Positions 1 through 11,100 of a stretch of DNA of 60,000 bases are shown here, piece after piece (the stretch's first letter is position 1; every line of letters starts with the position of its first letter). The DNA comes from Owenia fusiformis. Lineage: Eukaryota; Annelida; Polychaeta; Sabellida; Oweniidae. The position numbers and the translations under genes were made by a program. The DNA is taken from contig CAIIXF020000002.1 in assembly GCA_903813345.2 (NCBI GenBank), forward strand, positions 2,148,001 through 2,208,000, given 5' to 3'. The notes beneath the pieces are model-generated. The model saw only the letters and a list, made by a program, of their open reading frames with translations, did no database searches and was not told where the DNA came from.

Positions 1-27
1 ATGATTTTATTGCAACTGAGGATATTC

Positions 28-884
28 GGCATGTATTCGACAGTTAATGTACATATATGATGTATGCATCAACGCGTGACTTAAATATCAATTCGTGACC
101 ATCATATTTGGCTTTCAATAATGAAGTTATTAAGTAACAGTGGTCGGAGATTACTTAAAACGTTTATCACATCCAAATATCCGAATGACGTCAAGTATCA
201 ACAATACACTTTTCGTGCATCTCGAGCAAGGCACTGTTCTGTGATCCAGTAATGTGTATACCGATAGAAAAAATCCACAAATATCAACAATTTTTATCGA
301 GTAGGAGATTACATTCGAAATCACAACTTTCAAAATATTTGTTTCAACCAAGAATTGAAAGATCTTGAAACATGTTGTTAGTTTTTCAAACTGCGCATTC
401 TTATTTACGTTCTTTGACAAGGATAAATCCGTTTGAAAACATGGATTTTCTTGATTATTCTTCCAAACTACCCTTGAAATATAAGTATGTAGGATAATAC
501 AGTTTAAATCGACACACATTTATTTGCTCCATATAATGAAAAAAATAAATGCAGTTCCATCTGTCAATATTCGAAGCAGAAAGTTAATTTTATATGTAAA
601 CAAGAAAAAAATAATTTATGGTTGGTTCATGGTGAGAAATGACAAATAACATACATCTTCTGAAGTAGGGGTATACAGGGACATAGTGGAAATTAAGAAA
701 TTTAGGCCGTATCCCCAAGATTGCTTCACCAATATGTAACAGAACCTTTAAATTATCATTTACACGTTTGCTGATAGGTATATTGAAAATAATTAACCAG
801 AGGTTTACTTCAATTGTGGCACGATTCTTAGTAAATATAGATGAACATACGAAGTTCGAATGTTGACTTTATTACTGGGGTTTC
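28..884 (-). mobile_element. Partial copy A of a TIR element, inverted relative to copy B at 19939-21798
   Basis: This segment is an inverted, diverged copy (roughly 80% by eye) of 19939-20795. Shared stretches include those around the Lys-Asn-Asn-Gln-Glu-Asn codons near 450 and the terminal sequence near 855-880 (TCGAATGTTGACTT). That end corresponds to the terminal inverted repeat of copy B. Similarity fades near position 28, so this copy is truncated or lacks the right half of copy B. It lies upstream of the first visible exon of the + strand gene. The open frame at 151-519 is not counted as a gene because substitutions between the two copies are mostly non-synonymous. Confidence 0.6.
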
Positions 885-1053
885 TCATAGTAGCACCCAT
901 GCTACCATGATTTGGCTGTGTCACTTACTTGCGTTCGTTCCATTCCCAAGGTTCAAATTCATATGTTCATTGCATTCTTATTCAATCACATACTTTTCGT
1001 ATCTCCTTCATGGCAATCGTCAATTCCATTACATTATGGAATCTAACTGTTCG

Positions 1054-1337
1054 AGCACCATCCACATTATGGCGCTTCAAACAGGTGTGCCATCCACATT
1101 ATGGCGCAATCGCTCAAGCACCATCCACATTATGGCGCTTTCAGACTCGAGCACCATCCACATTATGGCGCTCCCAGACTAGCACCATTCACATTATGGT
1201 GCATTCCGAACCAAGCACCATCCACATTAAGGGGCTTACAGACCTAAGCACCATCCACATTATGGCGCTTTCAGACTAACGCCGCACCATCCACATTATG
1301 GTGCTTTGAAATATAGCACCATCCACATTATGGGGCT
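1054..1337 (+). repeat. Minisatellite, about 9 copies of a ~32-bp unit
   Basis: The core CACCATCCACATTATGG recurs about nine times with units of roughly 29-37 bp and variable linkers. Several units read GCACCAT...ATGGTGC and could form a 7-bp stem with a 7-nt loop; most have an A-C mismatch in that stem. Two + strand frames stay open across it, but the peptides are repeat-encoded and show no other coding sign. Confidence 0.85.
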
Positions 1338-1446
1338 ACTGATTTTCATTTGCCTTGAAGGAGAATTCAACTTTCATTCACAAGTGTCACAGTCAATTCA
1401 TGAGGTTCCCAGATGACAACATGTTTGTATATATTTATATTAAATG

Positions 1447-1625
1447 ATAAATATTCATTATAACATTATACAAATATTTAATTCTATTGAGGTGAATACC
1501 TGTGCATCTTTCACAAGTGATATTCCACGAAGCCCGAAGGGCTAGTGGAATATCATCTTGTGAAAGTGTCACAGGTATTCACCGAAAATAGAATTCAATA
1601 TTTGTTTTATTATATCACTGTCATA
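1447..1625. mobile_element. Foldback (long palindrome) element
   Basis: Left arm about 1447-1535, right arm about 1545-1625, with a small centre at CGAAGCCCGAAGGGCT. Both arms carry the GTGAATACCTGTG / CACAGGTATTCAC and AAGTGATATTCCAC / GTGGAATATCATCTT blocks. This is typical of a MITE-like foldback. The outer ~30 bp are shared with the neighbouring repeats at 1695-1764 and 2098-2130. Confidence 0.7.
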
Positions 1626-1764
1626 ACATCTTCTATAATTAAAGTGTTCTCCCTCAATTGATCGTGCCTCTAAATAAAACTGGTTCGAATTGGTTCACAG
1701 GTATTCACCGAAAATAGAATTAAATATTTGTTTTATTATATCACTGTCATAACATCTTCTATAA
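1569..1764 (+). repeat. Two direct copies of a 70-bp block
   Basis: The block TCACAGGTATTCACCGAAAA...ATCACTGTCATAACATCTTCTATA occurs at 1569-1638 and again at 1695-1764 with only a few differences. Its inner ~30 bp recur inverted at 2098-2130, so 1722-2131 is itself bounded by inverted repeats. Confidence 0.8.
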
Positions 1765-2025
1765 ATCAATCACATCGTCTTTGCTAGATATCCAATCTTG
1801 AAAGATCTTCACTGATCTTTTTGTTGCTTTTATTGTGTTATCTGAATGAATATTCCCGTGGATTCTATCAATTTCTTCAGCAGAAATATTTGGAAATCTT
1901 TGTTTACCGTCTGCCATTTGGGTTATTATGGGGTATTTAAAATGAAAATTACACTGGACTAAGTCAACACCGGGGATGTATAAGTCATGACCGTTGAATA
2001 TCATTTGATATTCACCGGAAGTCAC
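1759..2025 (-). pseudogene. Crypton-like tyrosine-recombinase N-terminal remnant
   Basis: An 88-codon open stretch whose C-terminal half (FPNISAEEIDRI, then SDNTIKATKRSVKIFQDW) resembles the region ahead of the catalytic domain in Crypton-type / DUF3504 proteins. There the pattern is an acidic E-E-I/L helix, then N-T-x-(R/K)-A-T-(K/R)-x-(A/S)-V-(K/R)-(I/L)-F. Only this part is present; no catalytic R-H-R-Y region follows. It lies between inverted ~30-bp repeats (1722-2131). Homology is by pattern recognition, and a chance ORF is possible. Confidence 0.4.
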
Positions 2026-2044
2026 GTGACTTCCGTTGAATATC
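2007..2044. repeat. 38-bp near-perfect palindrome centred on TCACGTGA
   Basis: CGGAAGTCACGTGACTTCCG at 2016-2035 is a perfect 20-bp palindrome. It extends to 2007-2044 with a single mismatch (2015/2036). The centre is a CACGTG E-box. Confidence 0.9.
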
Positions 2045-2257
2045 GCTACTTATTTGTTAGTCACGTGTAGGACATGGACCAATAAGAGAGTGAGGAATAT
2101 GACAGTGATATAATAAATACATATATTTGTTTGTTTCCTATAAATACTGGACTTGACTGGTAATTTAAATGATTTGGACGTTTAAGGGCCGCTCGATTAA
2201 GAACCACTTTAACTTAATTTCGTCTTACCCCGCTTTTAATTCCGTATTTACATTAAG

Positions 2258-5200
2258 GAGTATGCTACAATATCGAGTGTGATTTCGTCTGGTCTTGCCA
2301 TCAGTCATATATCCCTACACAGTCACCCGTTTGTCTACCAACAAGGGATTCACGTGGATGTTGCGAGGGCTGCGCCGGGGGTGAGTAAAACACGAAAACT
2401 CAACAGGTTTCATTAGATAACCGATGGTGAGAATGAATAATTCAAATGATATACGAAATACTACAAAACAACGTGATTAAATTTATAAACACTAATGTAA
2501 AGCAAGAATCATGTCAAAAAAAGGCAATCAGAATAGGGAATTAATAATTGTAAAAAAATGTAAGATAGTTTTTCCAATTATTTTGAATTAAAATTGTTAT
2601 TATATATAATATATATAGGTCTTATTGATGCTAGTGCCAGTTTTGTTGCCACACATGATGATGCGAGAACCATTCTGAATAGAATTTCAACATTTACTCT
2701 TACGGAACAAGGATTAATCAACAGCTTGTTTGCTAGTCCTCTCAATTCTAACGCTAATGCAAATCTACTCTCAAACATGGTGGTTTTATTCGACAACTTT
2801 GATTATGGTGGAGATCCTTGTACATTTGGAAGAGGTGCTGCACCTGGGGTATGGGATATTCATAATACGGCTGTTGCATTATTGGCTTTACTCGATGATC
2901 CTGCTCGCCCTCCATTGCATGATCCAGAAGACAGTAAAAGAATAGATGAATACAGGAAGAAAATGCTGTGGATCAACAATTGCATGTTTCCGAGAGGTAA
3001 AGTATTTTCTAGCTCATATTAAACGCCCCTGTGTCATTGTATTGCAAACGCACCTTTTTTCAGTTCCAACTTTAACATCTGTTGCCATGAAATGGTAGGT
3101 TCATTGTGCATAACATATGCTTATCTTTCAATTTATTAAATAGTTCTTGAGCTAAAAGGCTTAGAGTGCTTCAAAGATGATGACTGCAATGACGGTGTCT
3201 GCAAGGATGATTGTTCAGCTTGTGTACAATGTAGAACTAATAATGACTGCACCGACCCGACTAAGCCAAACTGTAGACAAAACGGAGCGGGTATAATGAT
3301 ATGCGGGGACCCTCATATCTCTCAGACTATTAAGGGTACCGATCACAGACGACTTTGCTATGACTTTTTTGGGAAACCTGGATCAGAGTACCTCTTCCTT
3401 AGAGATCATGATATTGGTAAAAATACTATATATTCTGTAAAGATAATGCATCTTTATTATGTTGTAATTCTCGTCCCATAGTTAAATGTTATAATAGATC
3501 TCGAAGAAAGTACATAACTCTCATGAGTTAACAAAAGTTTTAAAACGTACTACAGCCAAATAACTTTCAAATTATAAAGAACATTTTCCCATAAAGATTT
3601 TGACATGTGTACACGATTCTACGTTTTTTTCTAAAATATCATATAATAAGAATGGCATGTATAATACAATTATTGGGAGGCCCTCAACAAAGGGCCTCTT
3701 ATAGCTTTTGTAACTTTTCTTTATTTATTATTTATTTATTATTATTATTTCCAAGCATTTTTCTCCTACTTCCAATTAGCTTTTTACTATCTACTATATG
3801 CTCCTACTAGGAAACTGGGCTGGGATAGGTGGGAATTTTTTATCTATGTCAAGGTCTAAGTTCAAAATCTAGGTCAAATCTAGGTTGTTTAAGTTTCTCA
3901 AGTCTGTCCTTATACTTCATTATTTGATGCGATGAATTAAACTATAACTAGAGTTAAATATTCTTTACAAATTGTACCTATATACCTGCATTAAATTTTT
4001 ACCGTTTTTGAGATATTTGATGTCAAAAAACAGTCCAAATAGGTCATTTTTTCATCTTGCTTCAATTTGACCAAACTATTTTTTAATCATCTTTAAGTTT
4101 CCAGGAGTCCAAATCTGACCTCAGATTTGGCATTTGACATTTACTTGACCTTCAAAGAAAGGTCAGAAAAGTTGAACATTTTCTAAGTTCAAAATTGAGT
4201 TTTTGGATTCATGGTTATCGCAAACAATTTCAAACGATTCTAACTTGAATTATGAATATTTTCTGATCATGAACATGGGTGTATATTTTAGATCCATTTA
4301 TTATCTTCAAGAAAAGTATATATATAATGATAATTTAGTTAATCAGACCTAAGTGATATTGAAGGGGCAATAGACCAATCAACATACTTTTTCAAAAATG
4401 TTGACCTAATTTTCACCAAAAATGCAACCTATTATTATATTGTTGAATGCATAATTAGAATGTGCTTTGAGACATGTTCGATTTCCTAAAAGGAAATTTT
4501 ATTGCTCCAGGGACTTTAAAGATATTAAATTTGGATGGCCAAAATGAACTGAAATTGATGGATAGCATGAGATTTTTCAATGGAGAAATAACATGGGGAA
4601 CACTTATCTTAATGCAATTAAGTTGTTTCAAGAACTATTTGATACATCAAAATAAAGAATAGTAATGCATTAAACATTGTAAAAGATGATTGCATTTTTG
4701 GTGAAAATGGGGTCAACATATTTTAAAAGTGTGTTGATGAGTTAATTGCTAGTTAAATATCTCCGAGTTTGTTTGAATTATTAATACTGTGCATAATTTT
4801 ATTTGAGATAATGAATTATTCTAAAAGATAAACTTGTCTTCATTGTCAGAAAATAGTCATAATCCAAGATATAACCTTCTGAAATTGTTTGCGATAACCC
4901 ACGTGGTCATTTAGGCCAGCCTAATTAGAAATGACCTACTGAGGTCTAAAAAGGTAAAATTTGCAATGTCAATGTCATCAAATCAGGCCACAAACTATGC
5001 TATCTAAGTTTCTCAAAGTTATATTACAAATCAATATTTTTGCTTGAAAGTCAGTATATATATTCCTCCAAGGGTTCTTCAAATATAAGCAATTGACTAT
5101 CTATTAAAAAGTTGTCCCATTTCTGGAATATAAGAGCTCAAACCTAAAGAGTCAGTTTTTCAAATTTTTCAAGGTCAAATTTTAACTTGCTTCAAATTGA

Positions 5201-6992
5201 CCCACGTTTTTTTAAAGCATCTACACGTTCTCAAGAGTTCACTTCTGACCTTAGATTTGATTTTTTAGTTCACCTTCAAAGATCAGAAAAGTTGATTTTT
5301 CAAATTGAGTTTTTGGATTCAAATTTAGGGCAGCCTAATTAGAAAATACCTATACTGAGGTGTTAAAGTAAAATGTTCAAGGTCAAAGGTCAAGGTCATC
5401 AAATTAAGTCACAAACTGTACTATCAAAGTTTCTCGATACAACAAATCAATATTTTTGTTTGAAAGTCAGTATATCTGTTTCTCTAAGGGTTCTACACAT
5501 ATTAGCAATTGACTATCTATTTAAATTGTGTCCCATTTTTGAGATATAAGAGTTTAAAACTGGAAAAGGTCAATATTTGAAATTTTTAAAGGTTAAATTG
5601 AAAGTTGCTTTAAATTGACCCAACTTTTTTTTTAAATCATCTAGTTCTCAGGCATCAGACCTCAGTCCTCTGATCAGATTTGACATTTGACGTTTAGTTG
5701 ACCATCATATTATCCAAAATGCCACGAGAGCCTCCGTGTAAAAGTCTAGTTATCTTTTTGAACCATGACACAGTCTGGAAAAAATAATAAGCATGATAAG
5801 CGTGAACTATTATTCCAAGACTTGCATAATATTATATAATATTATATATATAGTATGTTATATTATGTAATGACTTGATTAATTATATAAATAAATTTAT
5901 TGAACGAACTTGTTGGTTTTGTCGAGTTATGCAACACAGCGTTGGCAACCACATGCGTGTGATAATAACATTAAGTTTTTAACTTTTATATATACTGTTC
6001 TGTTTTAGTGCAACATTAGTGCTCCGACTACAACTTTCTTATAACTATTTTGGAGGTCAACGATGGATATTGGGCTTTTGGATTTTTGATCAGCATAACC
6101 ATATAATATAGTTAAAATGTAATCTCATTTCGACTTATTTCAGATATCAAATCTACTTTCGTAGAAGATGAGGCCGTTGAAAATGGTTTCCTCGTTGAAT
6201 ACGTCGGTAATATTGCTGTGGCCAGAAAGGGTGTCTTAGTGTCGATTTCTCCTGATAAAGTGGTTGTAGAAACATCTGAAGAACAAACTAATTACAGCTG
6301 GAAAGAACAAATTGTTGAACTTGATGATGCATGGATGACAGTCAAAAGAAAGCAAATACAAATTTCCTTCAATAATGCGACGACGACACTCGTAGTCACA
6401 CGTAAAGGACGTGCGAAGAGCTCGCCATTTCTTAACTTTGGTGTTACAGAAAAGACGGGTCTATCAAGAGACGCCGGTGGAATAATGGGTATGTTCAAAT
6501 GAAGTCATTGATCGTCCGTCGTGGATAACCCTTTAATGACTACAAAGACCTTTATTTCAAATTATTTAGGATAGACTCCAATGATTCCCCAGTCACTTTT
6601 CATCTACAATCTACGGCAATCGTACGATGACCATGGTTTTCCAAAATCGAAAGAAATATGTACAATTTAAAAGGATCAGGACGATGTCGATTTACAATAT
6701 CGATTTTCTGAAGCTACGACCGCCGTAGAGCAAATGTGACACAGCTGGCTTAAGTGTTCATGACATCATTTATTGATTCTTCATTATTTCTATTTTGATT
6801 TACATCGACATGAATTTTCTAGGATGGATTGGTAACGAAGCTATTTTTAATGATGACGGCTCCGATTCTGGCCAAGTAACGTTTGGCAACATCACGATCC
6901 CTGTGCACGACAGCAGAGATGGCTGCCTGAGAATTGATGAAGAATATTTGAACAAATTCAGCTCTATTCTCCAGATGTTCGAAATAGAATAA
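2258..6992 (+). CDS. Secreted Cys-rich protein with vWD / ITIH-C-like region (3' part, five exons)
   Basis: Exons: 2258-2380, 2619-2996, 3144-3416, 6144-6488, 6823-6992 (stop TAA 6990-6992). All have AG/GT borders and all four introns are phase 1, so the frame is continuous for about 430 residues. Exon 1 is Cys-rich (CYNIEC..., ending CCEGCAG). Exon 2 is not recognised. Exon 3 has a short Cys cluster (DDDCNDGVCKDDC) and then CGDPHI, the typical start of a vWD domain. It is followed by LCYDFFGKPG, which resembles the C-terminal domain of inter-alpha-trypsin inhibitor heavy chains (CFNI-x-KPG). Exons 4-5 continue this domain to GGIMG and end FEIE. Cysteine content and family suggest an extracellular matrix or plasma protein. 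Earlier exons, including any signal peptide, lie outside the window. The 2.7-kb intron 3417-6143 is full of repeats. Confidence 0.75.
3830..5710 (+). repeat. Three diverged tandem copies of a ~430-bp intronic unit
   Basis: Blocks such as GACC(T)...TCAGATTTG, AAAAGTTGA...TTGAGTTTTTGGATTC and GCCTAATTAGAAA recur at about 3830-4212, 4905-5330 and 5330-5710. The first unit is separated from the second by the TIR element at 4213-4899. All lie inside intron 3 of the + strand vWD gene. Confidence 0.7.
4213..4899 (+). mobile_element. TIR element starting GGTTATCGCAAACAATTTC (copy 1)
   Basis: Ends read GGTTATCGCAAACAATTTCA at 4213 and TGAAATTGTTTGCGATAACC ending at 4899, and the arms pair for about 200 bp. 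The middle contains a block (TTGCTCCAGGGACTTTAAAGA...) found again inverted at 42500-42620 and in part at 22640-22740. No transposase is visible, so it is non-autonomous. True ends may extend about 12 bp outward. Confidence 0.75.
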
Positions 6993-8152
6993 TGTGGACA
7001 GTAATAATCAAACAATAATGTAGCTGTTCCTTTTTGAGGAAACTGTCTTCAATGTACTATGTATATGATGACAGTATTGATTTCATCAAAAGGAAAGCTT
7101 ACGTGCATTACAAAATGTTTCCTGTTTAATATGGATTTAATTTAAGGAGTTTTGAACAGTTGATTTTCTAAAATTTTAAGTTATGACATCGATTTTCAAA
7201 AATGTTAAAATTGGGGTATACGAAATAAAATCATGTTGCATCTCATTTTGTTTAGTTAGTTTTTTTGTCACAAATTAATCTTTATTTCGTTTTTAAGTCA
7301 ACAAAAGTGGTGACATATTGTTAAAGCCTCCTACTTGTGTAAACAGTGTTCGGTTGTTGGTGTTCGGAATCCGTTTGTATCGTTAATTAGGCAGGCAACA
7401 GCATCAGCAAAATTAATGTGAGATATCAATGCAGACATGTTTCCATTTAAATCAAAGAACCATTATTGTGACATCATGACTCATTCTTTGCCTAGCCTCA
7501 TATGCCCAACTTCTGCTACTTAGCCTATTGCTAGATCTTGACTACATATAGAAGACCACGAATAACTATTGTTTAAAACGAATATATATTAACATCAATC
7601 ATTTTATTCTACAAAATATAATAACAAGTTAAATATAAAAGGGTTTCCACTCACCGTTTGTACATATTGTAACAAACCTTGTCAACACATGGTTTATATG
7701 TTATTTGTATGAATAAACAGAATATATGTCATTATGACATTAGTTTTCACACTAGTTTCCCCTGATTTCGAAATGCTGATGAATCCCTTCAATTCGTAAC
7801 TGGATTGAATGAGCTAATTCGCTCTTATATAAAATTTAATCAAATAATGAACCAAGTTTACAATCGTACATTTGTCGTATGGCGACATTTTAATAATTTA
7901 GTTTACCCCGTGGATTTCAGGCCGTGTATGACTTTCATTCAACCACAGGACTTGACTTTTTCTTAATTCTAACATGTACATAACGCCAGACTCATTTATT
8001 TCAGATGACGTTAAGATCACGTCGTGATCATTATAAACATGATTGAATATTGAGTTTTGAACACAGGCATGAAAAGTGTACTTTTTGATTTTACATAAGC
8101 GTGCGCTCCGTTACCCTCACTGGTGATCGCAGCAGGGATAAAGGTATCAAGT
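6993..8152. other. Gene-free spacer between converging genes, with candidate polyadenylation signals
   Basis: No coding potential seen. AATAAA at 7224-7229 could serve the + strand gene. TTTATT at 7995-8000 (AATAAA on the - strand, about 155 nt past the stop at 8153) could serve the - strand gene. Confidence 0.6.
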
Positions 8153-11100
8153 TCAAGGTTTTTGATCTTGGGCCCTTGCAGAGTGGAACTTCAATATTAC
8201 AATAACACCGACTGCTACACAAAGTGCACATAATGCCCCGACTGTACCGAGTACAATGAACATAATCTGTGGACTACCAGGAGCCGAACCTAAAACATAA
8301 ATTAAACGTTTCGTTATTATGTTTTATTTAATGGCCGATGTTGTATTGTTTTCGGTAATTTCCGTAGTCATGGCTTATTTGAAATGGACATTGGAATTTC
8401 GAAAGTTTAAGATAATCGCTTTCAAGCATGATCAAGAACAAAATATTGCATAATACAGTAAAGGAATGATGGAGAGTATCGCCCCACATTTTCATAAAAT
8501 TGAACGTATCTGCATACCATTTCCGTCATTCTGACCATTCGCTCCTGTTGCACCATTGGCTGATATATCTGCCACAAACTTCAAGACCGTCTCAACGGAA
8601 TACGTCGCTTCTCGCTTGTGGAGAGATCTACGCCTTCTAGAAATATCGGTCGGGCAGTTTTTCTGTAATACCAATCGAAATACATCGTATCGTTATGAGA
8701 AAAACCCCTCCATATCAAATTATAGTTCTGGAAAATCATCTTTATATACACATATCACAAAACAGCGAACTCCCGTGCAGTGATATATCACTGCGGCGGG
8801 CAGGTATCTCACCGTAAGCATGGTAACTTCGTAATAAACAACTGACGTGATTGGTTCTAGTCCCATGCTCGGGTCGCGTGATTGTAAAATTTAAACAATT
8901 TCATTGGTTGAATTGCGCGTATTAACTAATAAACAACACGTGTGGTAAACTATTATCAACAAAACTTTTACTCAGAATGCATTGGAGTTCGACAAAACAG
9001 TTCAAAACACATGACAATAGGGCTTTTAATTTATTCTGTAGTAATTACAATTACGTATTCGTTGCAGAATAAATTAGTTTTTCTACTGCACCATCGGCCA
9101 TCGAGTTAGCATAAATTATTTGCTCCCCTCAATATTTTGGCGACCGGAAGTCCACTATTTTGATCACCTCTCAGAGCCTATTTATGTTTGCTGTGTTTGA
9201 CGATTTAGATAAATAATAACGTTATAAATGTCCAAACTATTGTGAATAAATTAAGGGACACAATTTCAGTTTTAAGTTTCAAACATTGATATGAGCATAT
9301 TTTATATGAGCATAAGTCAGACGATGAGACAGAAGGATATACTGACTCCAATATATCCAAAACTAATTATAAATTATCAACACAATTAGTTATAATTGGT
9401 TTAAAACTAGGTCAATTTGAGAACTTTGAAAACCAAGATGGAGGGTATACATACTTCCGGGAAAGGAGGTGCGAAGGGGGGAATCGTATGTCATCAATTG
9501 AATCATGGGGTTTTCCCTCCTCTTCCCTACCTATATCAACATTTGGTCATTAATGAACGAAGAAATTCATATTCTAAGAACATAGCAGTATATTCCCTTC
9601 CCAGGACTCCCCTCCATAAGTTTGGCAACCCTTACTTCCAAATTGGATTACGTGCTAAAGCTCATACATGTTTGCATTTTTATTTGCACAGTCTATAAAT
9701 AAAAAACTAATTTTAGGGCTGGAAATATAAACTGACATCATTTCGAATACCTCCAATTTTTATCAATTGTTTTCAACAAAAATACAATAGGTCGGAAATT
9801 GATGACAAATGTGATGATTTTTTGAAAATTGTCATTCCCATGTAAACTAATGGGAAACATTGGGTTCTGGGTAAATCAGATTTCCAGATATCTATTCAGT
9901 AAAAGCATAGGTGTATAAAATGTGAGCAATATCACTCTAATGGTATTTTGCCTGGATGGATGGACATGGATGACATTGCCATGCTCAATTGGCCTTAGAA
10001 CATATCAATCATTCAAACCTACTGACACTGACACCTCAATTATGATAGTTTAGATACAATTATTTGTAAGCACAGCTGTACCGTTGTGATTTTATCCTCT
10101 ATATACTTGCTCAATGTGAAAATTACAAGTACATACTATTTTTTATGATATTTCTAACATCAAAATGCAAAACCCCATTTGAGAGATCTTTATGGAGAAG
10201 ATAATAAATGCAATCAACAGCTTTTTTTCAGTGAATGTTAATAAAATTACTAATTACCTGTTTGCTTGTGTGAAGCAAACAACTAATATTACCTTCTTCA
10301 ACAGGGCCACGATATGTCAGCTCAATGACCTCCTCATCCCGTCTATTACCAATGTGGTTATATACCTCTTCTGTAGATTGCTCATCTTGCACTGTGTCAA
10401 TACTGGAACTGAAAGAACATTACCCATGTATGTAACATCACATACTGCAGTTGATAATGTATGAGATGCTATCCTCTATATGAACGTATTGGTGATAATA
10501 TTCATTTTTCAGACATATTAGGATGTACTGTACAGGGTGACCCAAAAAATGCAACCCTCCATTTCTTCAATATTTTTCTGAAATGGAGGTTAATTGCTCT
10601 GAAATTTGGCACACAAGGACTTTATTCAATGTGAGATCCTCTGGCAAAGGTTCAATAATCATATATTATATTGATAGAGCTATGGTCGTTCCAAAATATG
10701 CTCCAAATGTCGTCCATTTCCAATGTTAGGTTTTCAGATGAATCACATTCCCTTCTTTCTGAACATGTAAACTCAAGAAATAATGTGTTCTGGGATCACA
10801 AATTCCAGATGGAGTGCTTCAAAGGCCCCTTCATTATGTTAAATGCACAGCTTGGGCTGCCAATTTCCAAACATGAAATCATCAGCCCCTTTTGGTTTGA
10901 GGTTGATAATGCCAACACTGTTACTGTTAACACACAGCGCAATATTTGCGTTCCCAGGAAGTTCTAGGCAGTTCTAGAGTGTCATAGGGGCTTCAATAGA
11001 CAAGAACAGTGGTTCTAGAAGGATGGAGCTTCTCCTCACACTTCTAATGATAGCATAGCCTGGCTCACTAGTCATTTCTATGAGAAGATGATCTCTCCGA

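Noticed and set aside
151-519. Conserved 118-codon ORF shared with 20304-20657
   Set aside because: Gap-free and open in both element copies, but in the codons I compared nearly all differences change the amino acid. There is no sign of protein constraint.
1054-1337. CRISPR-like array of ~32-bp repeats
   Set aside because: No unique spacers of constant length, variable units, and animal nuclear context with introns. It is an ordinary minisatellite.
10192-10464. 90-codon + strand ORF
   Set aside because: It is the antisense shadow of exon 3 of the - strand membrane-protein model.
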